Source of the DNA: Demequina mangrovi
GTDB taxonomy: Bacteria > Actinomycetota > Actinomycetes > Actinomycetales > Demequinaceae
Assembly (NCBI RefSeq): GCF_000759715.1
Contig: NZ_BBLU01000006.1
Location: 143,198 to 207,197, forward strand
Direction: 5' to 3'
Length of the DNA: 64,000 nucleotides
Shown: piece after piece, positions 25,404 through 32,707 of the stretch
Numbering within the stretch: position 1 is the first letter of the stretch
How the letters are laid out: every line of letters begins with the position of its first letter
The notes under the pieces: model-generated
Told to the model about the DNA's origin: nothing
The model's database searches: none
What the model saw: the letters and a program-made list of their open reading frames with translations, nothing else
Position numbers and translations under genes: made by a program

Positions 25404-26291
25404 TTACGCGCCGGTCGTGTTGATCGCGACCGCGCCGATCCCGTCGGTGAGCACGGTCTCGCCGGTCTCGGCGTCGTGCTTCGGGATCGGCAGGAGCGCG
25501 GCGCCGACGAAGGTCGACACGGTCGAGAGGCTCTGACCGTTGGCCGGGTTCGTGCCACGGAGCACGCGGACGGCGAAGCCGCCGTCGGCGGTGCGGTGCG
25601 CGGCCGAGTTGGTCTCGTCGAGCGGCTCGGGCGCGACGATCGCGAGGCCGATCGCGGCGCGGACCATCACGACGAGGGTCTCGGGCGCGACGCGGTTGTT
25701 CTCGACGATCGTCATCCCGGCGACCTTCGGCATGGCGTCCGAGGTGTCGACGTCGTCGCCGGACAGGAGGAGGTGCTCGTACGCGGTCGGGCCCGCGACG
25801 ACGACGATCTCGCCGGGGACCTGGTTCGCGCGGAGCATCGCGCGGGCCTTGACCAGCGCGGCCTTCGGGTTGGCGCTGTCGTAGGTGATCGAGGCCTCGG
25901 TCGCCATGCCGTCGAGGAGCGCGGCGACCTTGCCCTCGATCTTGCCCGCGACCGCGCGGGCCTGCGGGGCGAGGATCTGGCGGGTGTAGTCCTCCAGGTC
26001 GAGGGTCGACTCCGAGAGCGAGAGCGACACGGTCGAGTAGGCCTCGGTGTCGAGCGTGATCGGGAAGGTCTGCTCGACGACGCCGTCGACCGAGTAGTCG
26101 GAGGTGTCGCCGAGGGCGCGCTCCGAGGCCGAGGTCGAGCCCGGGACCTCGATATTCACGGTCGAGCCGTGGCCGGGCTGGAAGCCGATCGACGCCGAGG
26201 TGTGGACCAGGCCCGCGAGGCCGAAGTCGGCCTTCGCCAGGTCGGCGGTCACGTTCGCGAGGTCGCGGGGGTCAAGAAGGGTGTTCGTCAT
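25404..26291 (-). CDS. Phage major capsid protein (HK97-fold/P22 coat-like)
   Basis: A 295-residue protein. The N-terminus lists DPRDLANVTADLAKADFGLAGLVH, then the ISVYxTYP-type beta region STVNIEVPGST and long middle domain (LEDYTRQILAPQARAVAGKIEGKVAALL), ending with IGLAIVAPEPLDE, FAVRVLRG and VSTFVGAAL, as in actinophage coat proteins of the P22-like group. It should build the icosahedral head. Length is short but complete. It sits between a scaffold gene and a connector gene, the standard head order. The ribosome site (GGAT) is weak. Confidence 0.78.
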   Translation of the reverse strand: MTNTLLDPRDLANVTADLAKADFGLAGLVHTSASIGFQPGHGSTVNIEVPGSTSASERALGDTSDYSVDGVVEQTFPITLDTEAYSTVSLSLSESTLDLEDYTRQILAPQARAVAGKIEGKVAALLDGMATEASITYDSANPKAALVKARAMLRANQVPGEIVVVAGPTAYEHLLLSGDDVDTSDAMPKVAGMTIVENNRVAPETLVVMVRAAIGLAIVAPEPLDETNSAAHRTADGGFAVRVLRGTNPANGQSLSTVSTFVGAALLPIPKHDAETGETVLTDGIGAVAINTTGA

Positions 26292-26445
26292 GGGGGATCC
26301 AATCGGGAAGGGGTGTGAGGGTTGGACGTCCTCGCCGGACGGCGATGCCGGGCCGCGTCATGCGCTGGCCGGGGGCGAGGTTTCTGGGCTCCGTCCGCGC
26401 CTGGCGATCGGAGGGGTCTGGGCTCGGGGAGACAGAGACGCGAGA

Positions 26446-26483
26446 GCCCCCGGCGGACCTGTCTCACGGGTCCGGCCGGGGGC
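26446..26483 (-). terminator. Hairpin between scaffold and capsid genes
   Basis: GCCCCCGGCGGACC (26446-26459) pairs, with one bulged base, with GGTCCGGCCGGGGGC (26469-26483). It lies 54 bases after the scaffold stop in a 246-base gap, so capsid transcription may be attenuated or start afresh at about 26300-26440. Confidence 0.55.
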
Positions 26484-26537
26484 GGTGCGTCGACCGCGTC
26501 GCGCGAGCCCAGAAGCGCGAGGCGGGAGTCGGTGGGG

Positions 26538-27074
26538 CTAGATCCTCTCGGCGGAGATCTTCGCCGCGAGGGCGCCGAGATCAGTCGGCGCGGGATCGGC
26601 GTCGCCGGACGAGTGGCCCGGGACGCCCGCGAGGCGGGGCTCCGGGCGGGTCCGGAGATCCGAGCCCGGGGCGGGCACCTCGGAGGCGCCACGGAGCGCC
26701 GCGAGGGTAGCGGCCTTGCGCTCGACGTCCTCGGCGGAGTCGCCGGACAGGAACGCGAGCGCGTCGGCCTCGGCGGCGGCGTCGAGGCCCTCGGGGAGCG
26801 GGTGGCGCCGGAGAGCGGACTCGCGCCAGAGAGCGCGCTCGGCGTCGGCCTGGGAGGCCTTCGCGGTGGCGAGCGCCTCGGTCGCGTGCTTCGCCTCGTC
26901 GCGAGCGGCGGTGAGGGCGCCGGTCGCCTGCTTCGCCTCGTCGCGCGCGGCGTCGCGCTCGGCGCGGAGGTTCTGGACCAAGGTCCAGGCGCGGGCCGGG
27001 TCGAAGTCCTCGCCCCAGGGGGCGGGCTTGTCGCCGTCGGCAGGCGTGGGGGCGGGAGTGGGCTCGGTCGTCAT
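26538..27074 (-). CDS. Capsid scaffolding protein
   Basis: A 178-residue acidic, Ala/Glu/Lys-rich protein; ATG at 27072-27074 with AGGAGG four bases upstream. After a Pro-rich start, residues 28-85 (AWTLVQNLRAERDAARDEAK and repeats of AARDEAK/AATEALATAK) form a coiled coil, followed by LAFLSGDSAEDVERKAATLA and a disordered tail ending LAALAAKISAERI. This build and its place before the capsid gene identify a head-assembly scaffold. No protease is encoded; scaffold exit without cleavage would be P22-like. Confidence 0.78.
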   Translation of the reverse strand: MTTEPTPAPTPADGDKPAPWGEDFDPARAWTLVQNLRAERDAARDEAKQATGALTAARDEAKHATEALATAKASQADAERALWRESALRRHPLPEGLDAAAEADALAFLSGDSAEDVERKAATLAALRGASEVPAPGSDLRTRPEPRLAGVPGHSSGDADPAPTDLGALAAKISAERI

Positions 27075-27653
27075 TCGTCCTCCTGGGACGCTAGGCGCGC
27101 GACACTGGCGCGCGCGGGATGGGGGAGGGCACGCCGGGCGGCGAGCCGGGAAGTCTGGGGGCTCGGGCCCCGGCCGCCGAGAGAGGGCGGCGACCGGAGC
27201 CGCGAGGATTGAGGTCGGGCGCTCCACCCCTGGAGCGCGTCGACCTCGGCAGGCGCCGCGCATTGACCAGACGCGCGCCTACCGTGGGCAGGGGTGCGGG
27301 CCGCTCGGCGCTGGCGGGCTCACAACGCGCCAGCGCGGCGGTCGCCGCAACCTCTCGCGGGTTGCCCGTGACGTCCTTCTAAAGCGTCACCACGAGAGGC
27401 GCCAGCGCCGCCGAAAGGGAAAACGACGCTGGCTGATCCGGGTCCTCACCCGGACTACTGCGCGGGCGCGTGGCCCGCTGAAGAGAAGCCCCTCGGCGGT
27501 GCGTCGCGTCGCGACGACAGGCGCGACGGCGCATCACGCCGAAGGGACAAGGTGCCCGAGGGGCTGGGAGGGGCCCCTCGGGACAGGGACACAGGCGCCG
27601 GAGCCGCTCGACCGATGCCCTCGGGGAGGGAGCGGGTCCGGCGCCTGTGAGAT
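27075..27653. other. Non-coding stretch with several hairpins inside the element
   Basis: No convincing gene in 579 bases. Inverted repeats: GCGCTGGCG/CGCCAGCGC (27308/27328), GCAACC/GGTTGC near 27350, TCCGGGT/ACCCGGA around 27436-27453, AGCCCCTCGG/CCGAGGGGCT (27487-27496/27556-27565) and the 13-bp stem at 27590-27649. A minus-strand open stretch to 27379 with its ATG near 27530 could code about 52 residues but has no supporting signals. Confidence 0.5.
27590..27649 (-). terminator. Hairpin after the small zinc-binding protein gene
   Basis: CACAGGCGCCGGA (27590-27602) and TCCGGCGCCTGTG (27637-27649) form a perfect 13-bp stem, with CCGCTC/GAGCGG nested in the loop. It begins 5 bases past the gene's stop codon. 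Confidence 0.6.
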
Positions 27654-27812
27654 CTAGGAGGCCGCGAGCGCGGCGCGGCCTGCTTCCATCCACTCGCGGC
27701 GACGGATGTAGGTCGCGCGATAGCGGCACTTGGCCGAACAGTGGACGGCGTCGGCACGGAGCGCGGCGGGGATCGGGCCGCGACACAGAGCGCACGTGCG
27801 GGAGTCGGTCAC
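27654..27812 (-). CDS. Small zinc-binding-type protein (52 residues)
   Basis: Starts at GTG (27810-27812) with GGAGG upstream, stops at 27654. C7 and C10 (CALC) and H24, C25 and C29 (HCSAKC) form a likely zinc site, followed by a basic helix CRYRATYIRRREWMEAGR. Such short CxxC-HC-C proteins with a basic tail are frequent in actinophages and may bind DNA. It is the rightmost element gene and first in the leftward direction; it could be a regulator of the island, unproved. Confidence 0.65.
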   Translation of the reverse strand: MTDSRTCALCRGPIPAALRADAVHCSAKCRYRATYIRRREWMEAGRAALAAS

Positions 27813-28001
27813 GGGGGCACCTCCAGAGGGTCGAGCGGCTCACAAGGCGGGTTCCCTGCCTCTGAAGTAGGAGTAGGCCGGGGTACTCGCGTAGGGGCCC
27901 GATTCGGGCGGTTTCGGAGGGCGCGGACGCGCATCGTTACCGGGCCGCAATCAAGGGACGCCGAGCGGGGCGCCGGGGCGGGCGGGCGGCGTGGTGAAAC
28001 G

Positions 28002-28109
28002 GTGGTGAAGTGGTGAAAGTGAGGGTCTCCCTAGTTACTCGCTATGAGAAGAAGAAGAGATCTCCATAGCGGGTAACAGGGAACAGGGTCACTTTCACCA
28101 CTTCACCAC
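28002..28109. repeat. Nested inverted repeat (21-bp outer, 13-bp inner arms)
   Basis: Outer arms 28002-28022 and 28089-28109 are perfect 21-base reverse complements (GTGGTGAAGTGGTGAAAGTG plus A). Inner arms GTTACTCGCTATG (28034-28046) and CATAGCGGGTAAC (28065-28077) match in 12 of 13. The right half is also a direct repeat of 24533-24577. A further GTGGTGAAAC copy is at 27991. Confidence 0.8.
28065..28109 (+). repeat. 45-base direct repeat, right copy
   Basis: Same spacing as 24533-24577: CATAGC, TAAC and the terminal 21-base TCACTTTCACCACTTCACC block. The two copies bracket the scaffold-capsid-connector module. Confidence 0.75.
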
Positions 28110-28248
28110 TCCCGGCCGCCTCCGGCGCCCCTCCCGGCGACGTCGCCCGGGCACGAGAAAGCCCCCGCCGCGATCGCTGGGGGGCACCGATCGGACGGGG
28201 GCAGGTTGGCTAGTGTAAACGGGGTGCGCGGTCGGCCCGACGGTCAGG

Positions 28249-28274
28249 GATGAGAAAAGTGATCACGCTTGCGT
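28249..28274 (+). other. Right attachment junction (attR): left arm of attP plus core
   Basis: The arm GATGAGAAAAGTGATCAC (28249-28266), three bases GCT, then core TGCGT (28270-28274). Joined to the left-junction arm, the two 18-base arms are separated by 8 bases with TG at the exact centre, the expected crossover dinucleotide. Confidence 0.82.
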
Positions 28275-29136
28275 CTACTGCTTCGCGCGACCCTCGCATC
28301 GCTACCTCGAGCTCGACGCCGGGGTCGACTTCGACAGCCAGATCATCGTGAAGATCAACATCGCCGAGGCGCTGCGCAAGGACCTCGCGAAGCCGTCGTG
28401 GGGTCGCGAGCACGTCGCGCTCGGCACCAACACGGATCCGTATCAGCGCGCCGAGGGCCGTTACCGTCTCATGCCCGGCATTATCCGGGCGCTCGCGGAC
28501 GCGGGCACGCCCATGTCGATCCTCACCAAGGGCTCGCTGCTGCGGCGCGACCTCCCGCTCCTGGCCGCGGCGCGCGAGTCCGCGCCGGTAGACCTGGCGC
28601 TGTCCATCGCCATCGCGGACGATGCGCTGCAGCAGGCCATCGAACCCGGGACCCCCACCACGCAGGCGCGGCTCGCGACGGTCACCGCGGCGGTCGAGGC
28701 GGGCTTCGACGTCGCCGTCTTCATGATGCCGATCCTGCCCTTCCTCACCGACTCCGAGGAGCACCTCGACGCCGCCCTCGCGCGGATCAAGGCGGCCGGC
28801 GCCTCGTCCGTGACCTACACCGCGCTCCACCTGCGACCCGGGGTGAAGGAGTGGTACGCGCAGTGGCTCCACGGGCATCGTCCCGACCTGGTGCCGCGCT
28901 ACCGCGAGCTCTACGCCGACGGCGCCTACGCACCGAAGGAGTACCGGCGCAGGCTCGCGGCGCGGATCAAGCCGCTCATCGCCGCCCACGGGCTCGAGCG
29001 GACGGTCGAGGATCCCAACACCGGATCGATGGGCTCGCGCGCGAATGCGCGCGACGACGAGGGCGAGTGGCGGCGCACCCGCGCCTACGGCGAGGAGGCG
29101 CCCGCGCCGCGGGCGGAGCCGCTCACGCTGTTCTGA
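28270..29136 (+). pseudogene. Rv2578c-family radical SAM protein, C-terminal fragment
   Basis: Open in frame from 28219 without a start codon until GTG 28348. From 28270 it encodes CVYCFARPSHRYLELDAGVD, the second half of the CxxxCxxC cluster motif, then ALGTNTDPYQRAEGRYRLMPG, typical of this family near the SAM-binding region. 288 residues remain here; with 72 from the left fragment the restored protein has 360. Radical SAM relatives of spore photoproduct lyase share this arrangement; the Rv2578c reaction is not known to me. Any product from GTG 28348 would lack all cluster cysteines. Confidence 0.9.
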
Positions 29137-29383
29137 CGCCCGTTTTGCCTCGCGGGCGAGCCATGATCTAGGGTCGGATCAGGTCCATCCGGACCTCCTC
29201 CTCGAGACGAGCAGGGCCCCGGCCCGCCGCTCACCCGCGGACGTGATCCCCGACGGATCCCGCCCGTGCTGACAGTCCGAGCCGCCGACCGGCCGCGTCA
29301 GCCCACCGCTTCGCGCGAGGCATCGTGACCATCCGCTGCGTCCTGCCCGACAGCTCCTCCGTAGCACGTACGAAGGAGCACCC

Positions 29384-29560
29384 ATGTTCACCATCGACCA
29401 CCTCTCGATCGCCCAGGCCGACCGTCTCGCCGGCGACGCTCTCGCCGAGCGCGCGCCGTTCGGGGCGATCCGCCGTCGTCTGCTCGGCTACGAGGCGAAG
29501 GTACTGGCTCGCCTTCTCGCCCGGGTACGCGAGGCGGAGACCCGCGCCGCGCGGGTCTGA
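29384..29560 (+). CDS. Small hypothetical protein (58 residues)
   Basis: ATG at 29384 with AAGGAG seven bases upstream, stop TGA at 29558. The product is mainly helical and basic: IAQADRLAGDALAERAPFGA then RRRLLGYEAKVLARLLARVREAE. No match recognised. It ends on the base before the stop of the convergent TetR gene. Upstream 29137-29383 shows no gene. Confidence 0.6.
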   Translation: MFTIDHLSIAQADRLAGDALAERAPFGAIRRRLLGYEAKVLARLLARVREAETRAARV

Positions 29561-30148
29561 TCAGTCGAGGCAGAAGGCGGAGCGGAGCATCGTCTCCAAC
29601 TGGGCCGGAACGTCGATCCGGCCCGGGTGGAGCGCGTCGTAGATCTGCATCCCGTCCCAGCTCGCGACGATGACGGCCGCCCGGTCCTCGGGGCTGAGCG
29701 GGTCGTCGTCGCGTCCGGTCTCCTCGCGCTGCGCGCGGATGGTCCACGCCATGACGGTCGTCACCATGTCGTGACGGCGCTGGAGCGTCTCGCGTGCCGG
29801 GTGGTCCTCGGCTCCCGCCTCGGCCATGAGGACTGAGAGCAGCTGGACCAGGCCGGGCTTGTCCGCGTTGCGCGCCGCGGCGGAGGCGAAGCCGCGCGCG
29901 ATGAACTCGGCGCTCATGTCCTGCGGCATCTCGGTCGGCATCGCCTGCGTGTCGTGCCACTCGATCACCGCGAGCAGCAGCGCGGTCTTGTTCCCGAAGT
30001 GGTGGATCAGCGTCGAGTGGTCGACGCCGGCCTCGCGCGCGATGCTCCGCAGCGAGGCGCCGTAGAAGCCCTTCTCCGCGAAGGCCGTCGCCGCGCTCTC
30101 GACGATCGACTGCTTGGTGGCGCGCCCGGTCGCGTAGCCGTCAGGCAT
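29561..30148 (-). CDS. TetR family transcriptional regulator of the GH3 operon
   Basis: A 195-residue TetR protein; ATG at 30146-30148 with AGGAGG upstream. The N-terminal HTH spans about residues 8-55 (TKQSIVESAATAFAEKGFYG, SLRSIAREAGVDHSTLIHHF, GNKTALLLAV), the rest is a ligand domain with a C-terminal TetR_C-like region. It diverges from the GH3 genes across a 115-base gap with two identical dyads, so it most likely represses them (and itself) until a sugar-related ligand binds. Confidence 0.88.
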   Translation of the reverse strand: MPDGYATGRATKQSIVESAATAFAEKGFYGASLRSIAREAGVDHSTLIHHFGNKTALLLAVIEWHDTQAMPTEMPQDMSAEFIARGFASAAARNADKPGLVQLLSVLMAEAGAEDHPARETLQRRHDMVTTVMAWTIRAQREETGRDDDPLSPEDRAAVIVASWDGMQIYDALHPGRIDVPAQLETMLRSAFCLD

Positions 30149-30185
30149 GGCGCCTCCTCTCGATCCAGGCGCGACGCCGCCGATT

Positions 30186-30203
30186 TTCCACCAAGCGGTG
30201 GAA
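30186..30203. promoter_or_regulatory. TetR operator 1
   Basis: Perfect dyad TTCCACC-AAGC-GGTGGAA between the TetR gene and the GH3 gene. Confidence 0.8.
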
Positions 30204-30226
30204 GTTGCTACAGTCGCTGCCAGAAC

Positions 30227-30242
30227 TCCACCGCACGGTGGA
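30227..30242. promoter_or_regulatory. TetR operator 2
   Basis: Perfect dyad TCCACC-GCAC-GGTGGA, with the same arms as operator 1. The two centres are 40 bases apart, close to four helical turns, so two dimers could bind one face. Confidence 0.8.
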
Positions 30243-30263
30243 ACTTGACCAAGGTAGCGATTG

Positions 30264-32702
30264 ATGACGATCTCCGACAACCGACGACGCTTGCGGACCG
30301 AGATGACCCTCGCCGAGAAGGCGTCGCTCATGTCGGGCGCCAACTTCTGGAACACGAAGGCGCTCGACCGCGTGGGCGTGCCCGCGATCATGCTGACCGA
30401 CGGCCCGCACGGGCTGCGCAAGCAGGGCGGTGCCGCGGACCACCTCGGGCTCAACGCGTCGATCCCCGCCACCTGCTTCCCGCCCGCCGCGACGCTCGCC
30501 AACAGCTGGGACCGCGACCTGCTCGAGCGCGTCGGTGCGGCGCTCGGCGCCGAGGCGGCCGCCGAGGACGTCAGCGTGCTCCTCGGGCCGGGGCTCAACA
30601 TCAAGCGCAACCCGCTGGGCGGACGCAGCTTCGAGTACTTCTCGGAGGACCCGGTGCTCGCCGGCATGCTCGCCGGCGCGCTGGCGCGCGGCATCCAGTC
30701 CCGCGGCGTGGCCGCATGCCTCAAGCACTTCGCGGCCAACAGCCAGGAGACGCACCGCATGAGCATCGACGAGATCGTCGACGAGCGCGCGCTGCACGAG
30801 ACGTACCTCGAGGGCTTCCGCATCGCGCTCGCCGAGAGCGACGCGTGGACTGTCATGACCTCGTACAACAAGGTCAACGGCACCTACGCCAACGAGCACC
30901 CCGAGCTCCTCCAGGGGATCCTTCGCGACCGCTGGGGCTTCGACGGCCTCGTGGTCTCGGACTGGGGCGGCAACAACGACCGCGTCGCGGCGGTCGAGGC
31001 CGGCTGCACCCTCGAGATGCCGTCGACCTCGGGGGTCACCGACGCCGAGATCGTGGCGGCGGTCGAGGCGGGCACGCTCGACGAGGCCGCGCTCGACGCG
31101 CGCGTCGACGAGCTGCTCGCGCTGATCGACCGCACGTCCGGGCACGATGCGGCGACCGCCGATCACGACGCGCACCACGCGCTCGCGGTCGAGGCGGCGC
31201 GACGGTCCGTCGTGCTGCTGCGCAACGAGGACGACGCGCTGCCGCTGGGCCCCGCGAGCGGCCGGATCGCCGTCATCGGCGACTTCGCCGAGACGCCGCG
31301 CTACCAGGGTGCGGGCAGCTCGCTCGTGAATCCCACCCGGGTCGACTCGGCGTTGGAGGCGCTGCGCGCCTCCGACCTCGACGTCATCGGCTACGAGCCG
31401 GGCTTCACGCGCATGGACGGCGCCTCCGCGGGCCGCCGCCGTCGCGCGGTCCGCCTCGCCGAGCGCGCCGACACCGTGCTGCTGTTCCTCGGCCTCGACG
31501 AGTCCGCCGAGGCGGAGGCCGTCGACCGCGCGCACCTGCGCCTCGCGCAGAACCAGCTCGCGCTGGTCGACGCGCTCCGGGGCACCGGCGCCCGCATCGT
31601 CGTGGTGCTCGCCGGCGGCGCGCCGGTGGAGCTGCCGTTCGCCGAGGACGTGGACGCCATCGTGCACGGCTACCTCGGGGGACAGGGCGGCGGCGGTGCC
31701 GTGGTCGACGTGCTCACCGGGGTCGTCGACCCTGGCGGCCGTCTCGCGGAGACGTACCCCCTGCGCTACGAGGACGTGCCGTCCTCGGCGACCTTCGCGC
31801 GCACCGAGGCGACCTCGGAGCACCGTGAGAGCATCTACCTGGGCTATCGCTACTACGACAAGGTCGGGATGCCGGTCCGCTACCCGTTCGGGCACGGTCT
31901 CAGCTACACCTCCTTCGCGTACTCGGGCCTCGAGGCGGGGCCGCGCTCCGCGCGCGTGACCATCACGAACACCGGCGCACGCCCGGGCACCGAGACCGTC
32001 CAGCTCTACGTCGAGGCGCCGGGCGCGGCGGTCGGCGAGATCCGCGCGGTCAGGGAGCTCGCGGGCTTCGCGAGGGTCGCGCTCGAACCGGGGGAGAGCG
32101 CGACCGTCGAGATCGTCTACGCCGAGCATGCCTTCGACGTGTTCGACGCGCGACGCTCGGACTGGGTCACCGTGGGCGGCGCCTACGCGATCCTCGCCGG
32201 CGCCTCGTCCCGCGACATCCGTGCGCGCGCAGGGCTCGACGTCACCGGCGTGGCCATGCCGGACGCCGATGCGGCGACGCTCCCGCACTACGTCGACGGG
32301 CGTGTCGAGCGGGTGGACGCGGCCGAGTTCGCGGCGCTGCTCGGGCGTCCGCTCCCGGCTGCCGAGTGGCCGCGCGGGGTGTCGCTCACACGCGACGACA
32401 TCGTCGCCCAGACGGAGGGCCGCGGCGGCTTCGCCGGGCTGCTGCACTGGACCATCCGCACCACCTCGCGCCTGCTCATGGCGCTGGGCCGGCCGCACGC
32501 GGCCAACAACACGAACTTCGTGCTCGACCTGCCGTTCAGGTCCGTCGCACGACTGAGCGGGGGGATGGCGGACGACCGCATGGTCGACGGCCTCCTGCTC
32601 ATGGTCAACGGCCGGTTCTGGCGCGGTCTGCGCCAGACGGCTACCGCATGGCTCGCGCTGCGCCGACGCACGCGCGCCACCCACCGCAACGAAGAGGGCT
32701 GA
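30264..32702 (+). CDS. GH3 family beta-glycosidase
   Basis: An 812-residue GH3 enzyme without signal peptide. Domains in order: (beta/alpha)8 barrel with LTDGPHGLRKQ, LKHFAANSQETHR and nucleophile Asp233 in LVVSDWGG; alpha/beta sandwich (about 300-540) with LRNEDDALPLG and IAVIGDFAETPRYQG; fibronectin III-like domain (about 560-660). About 110 extra residues at the C-terminus (TIRTTSRLLMALGRP, LLLMVNGRFWRGLRQ) are unusual. Likely cleaves beta-gluco- or xylo-oligosaccharides in the cytoplasm. Controlled by the divergent TetR and followed by a second GH3 gene 5 bases away. Confidence 0.92.
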   Translation: MTISDNRRRLRTEMTLAEKASLMSGANFWNTKALDRVGVPAIMLTDGPHGLRKQGGAADHLGLNASIPATCFPPAATLANSWDRDLLERVGAALGAEAAAEDVSVLLGPGLNIKRNPLGGRSFEYFSEDPVLAGMLAGALARGIQSRGVAACLKHFAANSQETHRMSIDEIVDERALHETYLEGFRIALAESDAWTVMTSYNKVNGTYANEHPELLQGILRDRWGFDGLVVSDWGGNNDRVAAVEAGCTLEMPSTSGVTDAEIVAAVEAGTLDEAALDARVDELLALIDRTSGHDAATADHDAHHALAVEAARRSVVLLRNEDDALPLGPASGRIAVIGDFAETPRYQGAGSSLVNPTRVDSALEALRASDLDVIGYEPGFTRMDGASAGRRRRAVRLAERADTVLLFLGLDESAEAEAVDRAHLRLAQNQLALVDALRGTGARIVVVLAGGAPVELPFAEDVDAIVHGYLGGQGGGGAVVDVLTGVVDPGGRLAETYPLRYEDVPSSATFARTEATSEHRESIYLGYRYYDKVGMPVRYPFGHGLSYTSFAYSGLEAGPRSARVTITNTGARPGTETVQLYVEAPGAAVGEIRAVRELAGFARVALEPGESATVEIVYAEHAFDVFDARRSDWVTVGGAYAILAGASSRDIRARAGLDVTGVAMPDADAATLPHYVDGRVERVDAAEFAALLGRPLPAAEWPRGVSLTRDDIVAQTEGRGGFAGLLHWTIRTTSRLLMALGRPHAANNTNFVLDLPFRSVARLSGGMADDRMVDGLLLMVNGRFWRGLRQTATAWLALRRRTRATHRNEEG

Positions 32703-32707
32703 GAAGC

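Larger units (their letters stand above)
27813..28248. other. Right-end control region of the element
   Basis: No gene in 436 bases. It contains GGTGAA-type repeats from 27991, the nested inverted repeat 28002-28109 and a G/C hairpin at 28161-28202 whose minus-strand side is followed by TTTCTC. Leftward promoters for the head module would be expected here. Confidence 0.55.
19540..28274. mobile_element. Integrated 8.73 kb phage-satellite-like element with serine integrase and capsid genes
   Basis: Bounded by the shared core TGCGT at 19540-19544 and 28270-28274; one copy plus the interior is 8730 bases. The interior holds, on the plus strand, integrase and a membrane protein; on the minus strand, a Cys-rich protein, scaffold, major capsid protein, connector, Cys/coiled-coil protein, three orphans, a TerS-like protein and a last orphan. 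No large terminase, portal, protease or tail gene is seen. Clear hairpins separate the modules. The composition fits a phage-inducible island that makes its own head, or less likely a decayed prophage. Confidence 0.85.

Noticed and set aside
27119..27382. An 87-codon plus-strand frame in the element's hairpin-rich gap.
   Set aside because: No ribosome site, biased composition, and opposite to all neighbouring head genes.
19324..29136. Radical SAM gene as an ordinary frameshifted pseudogene.
   Set aside because: Both halves are intact and in frame once the element between the two TGCGT cores is removed.
28348..29136. Right fragment as an independent radical SAM gene starting at GTG 28348.
   Set aside because: The product would lack all cluster cysteines, and family-typical sequence continues upstream to the element junction.
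29325..29642. A 105-codon frame overlapping the 58-residue gene.
   Set aside because: The overlapping frame starting at 29384 has a strong ribosome site; the longer one has none and runs into the TetR gene.
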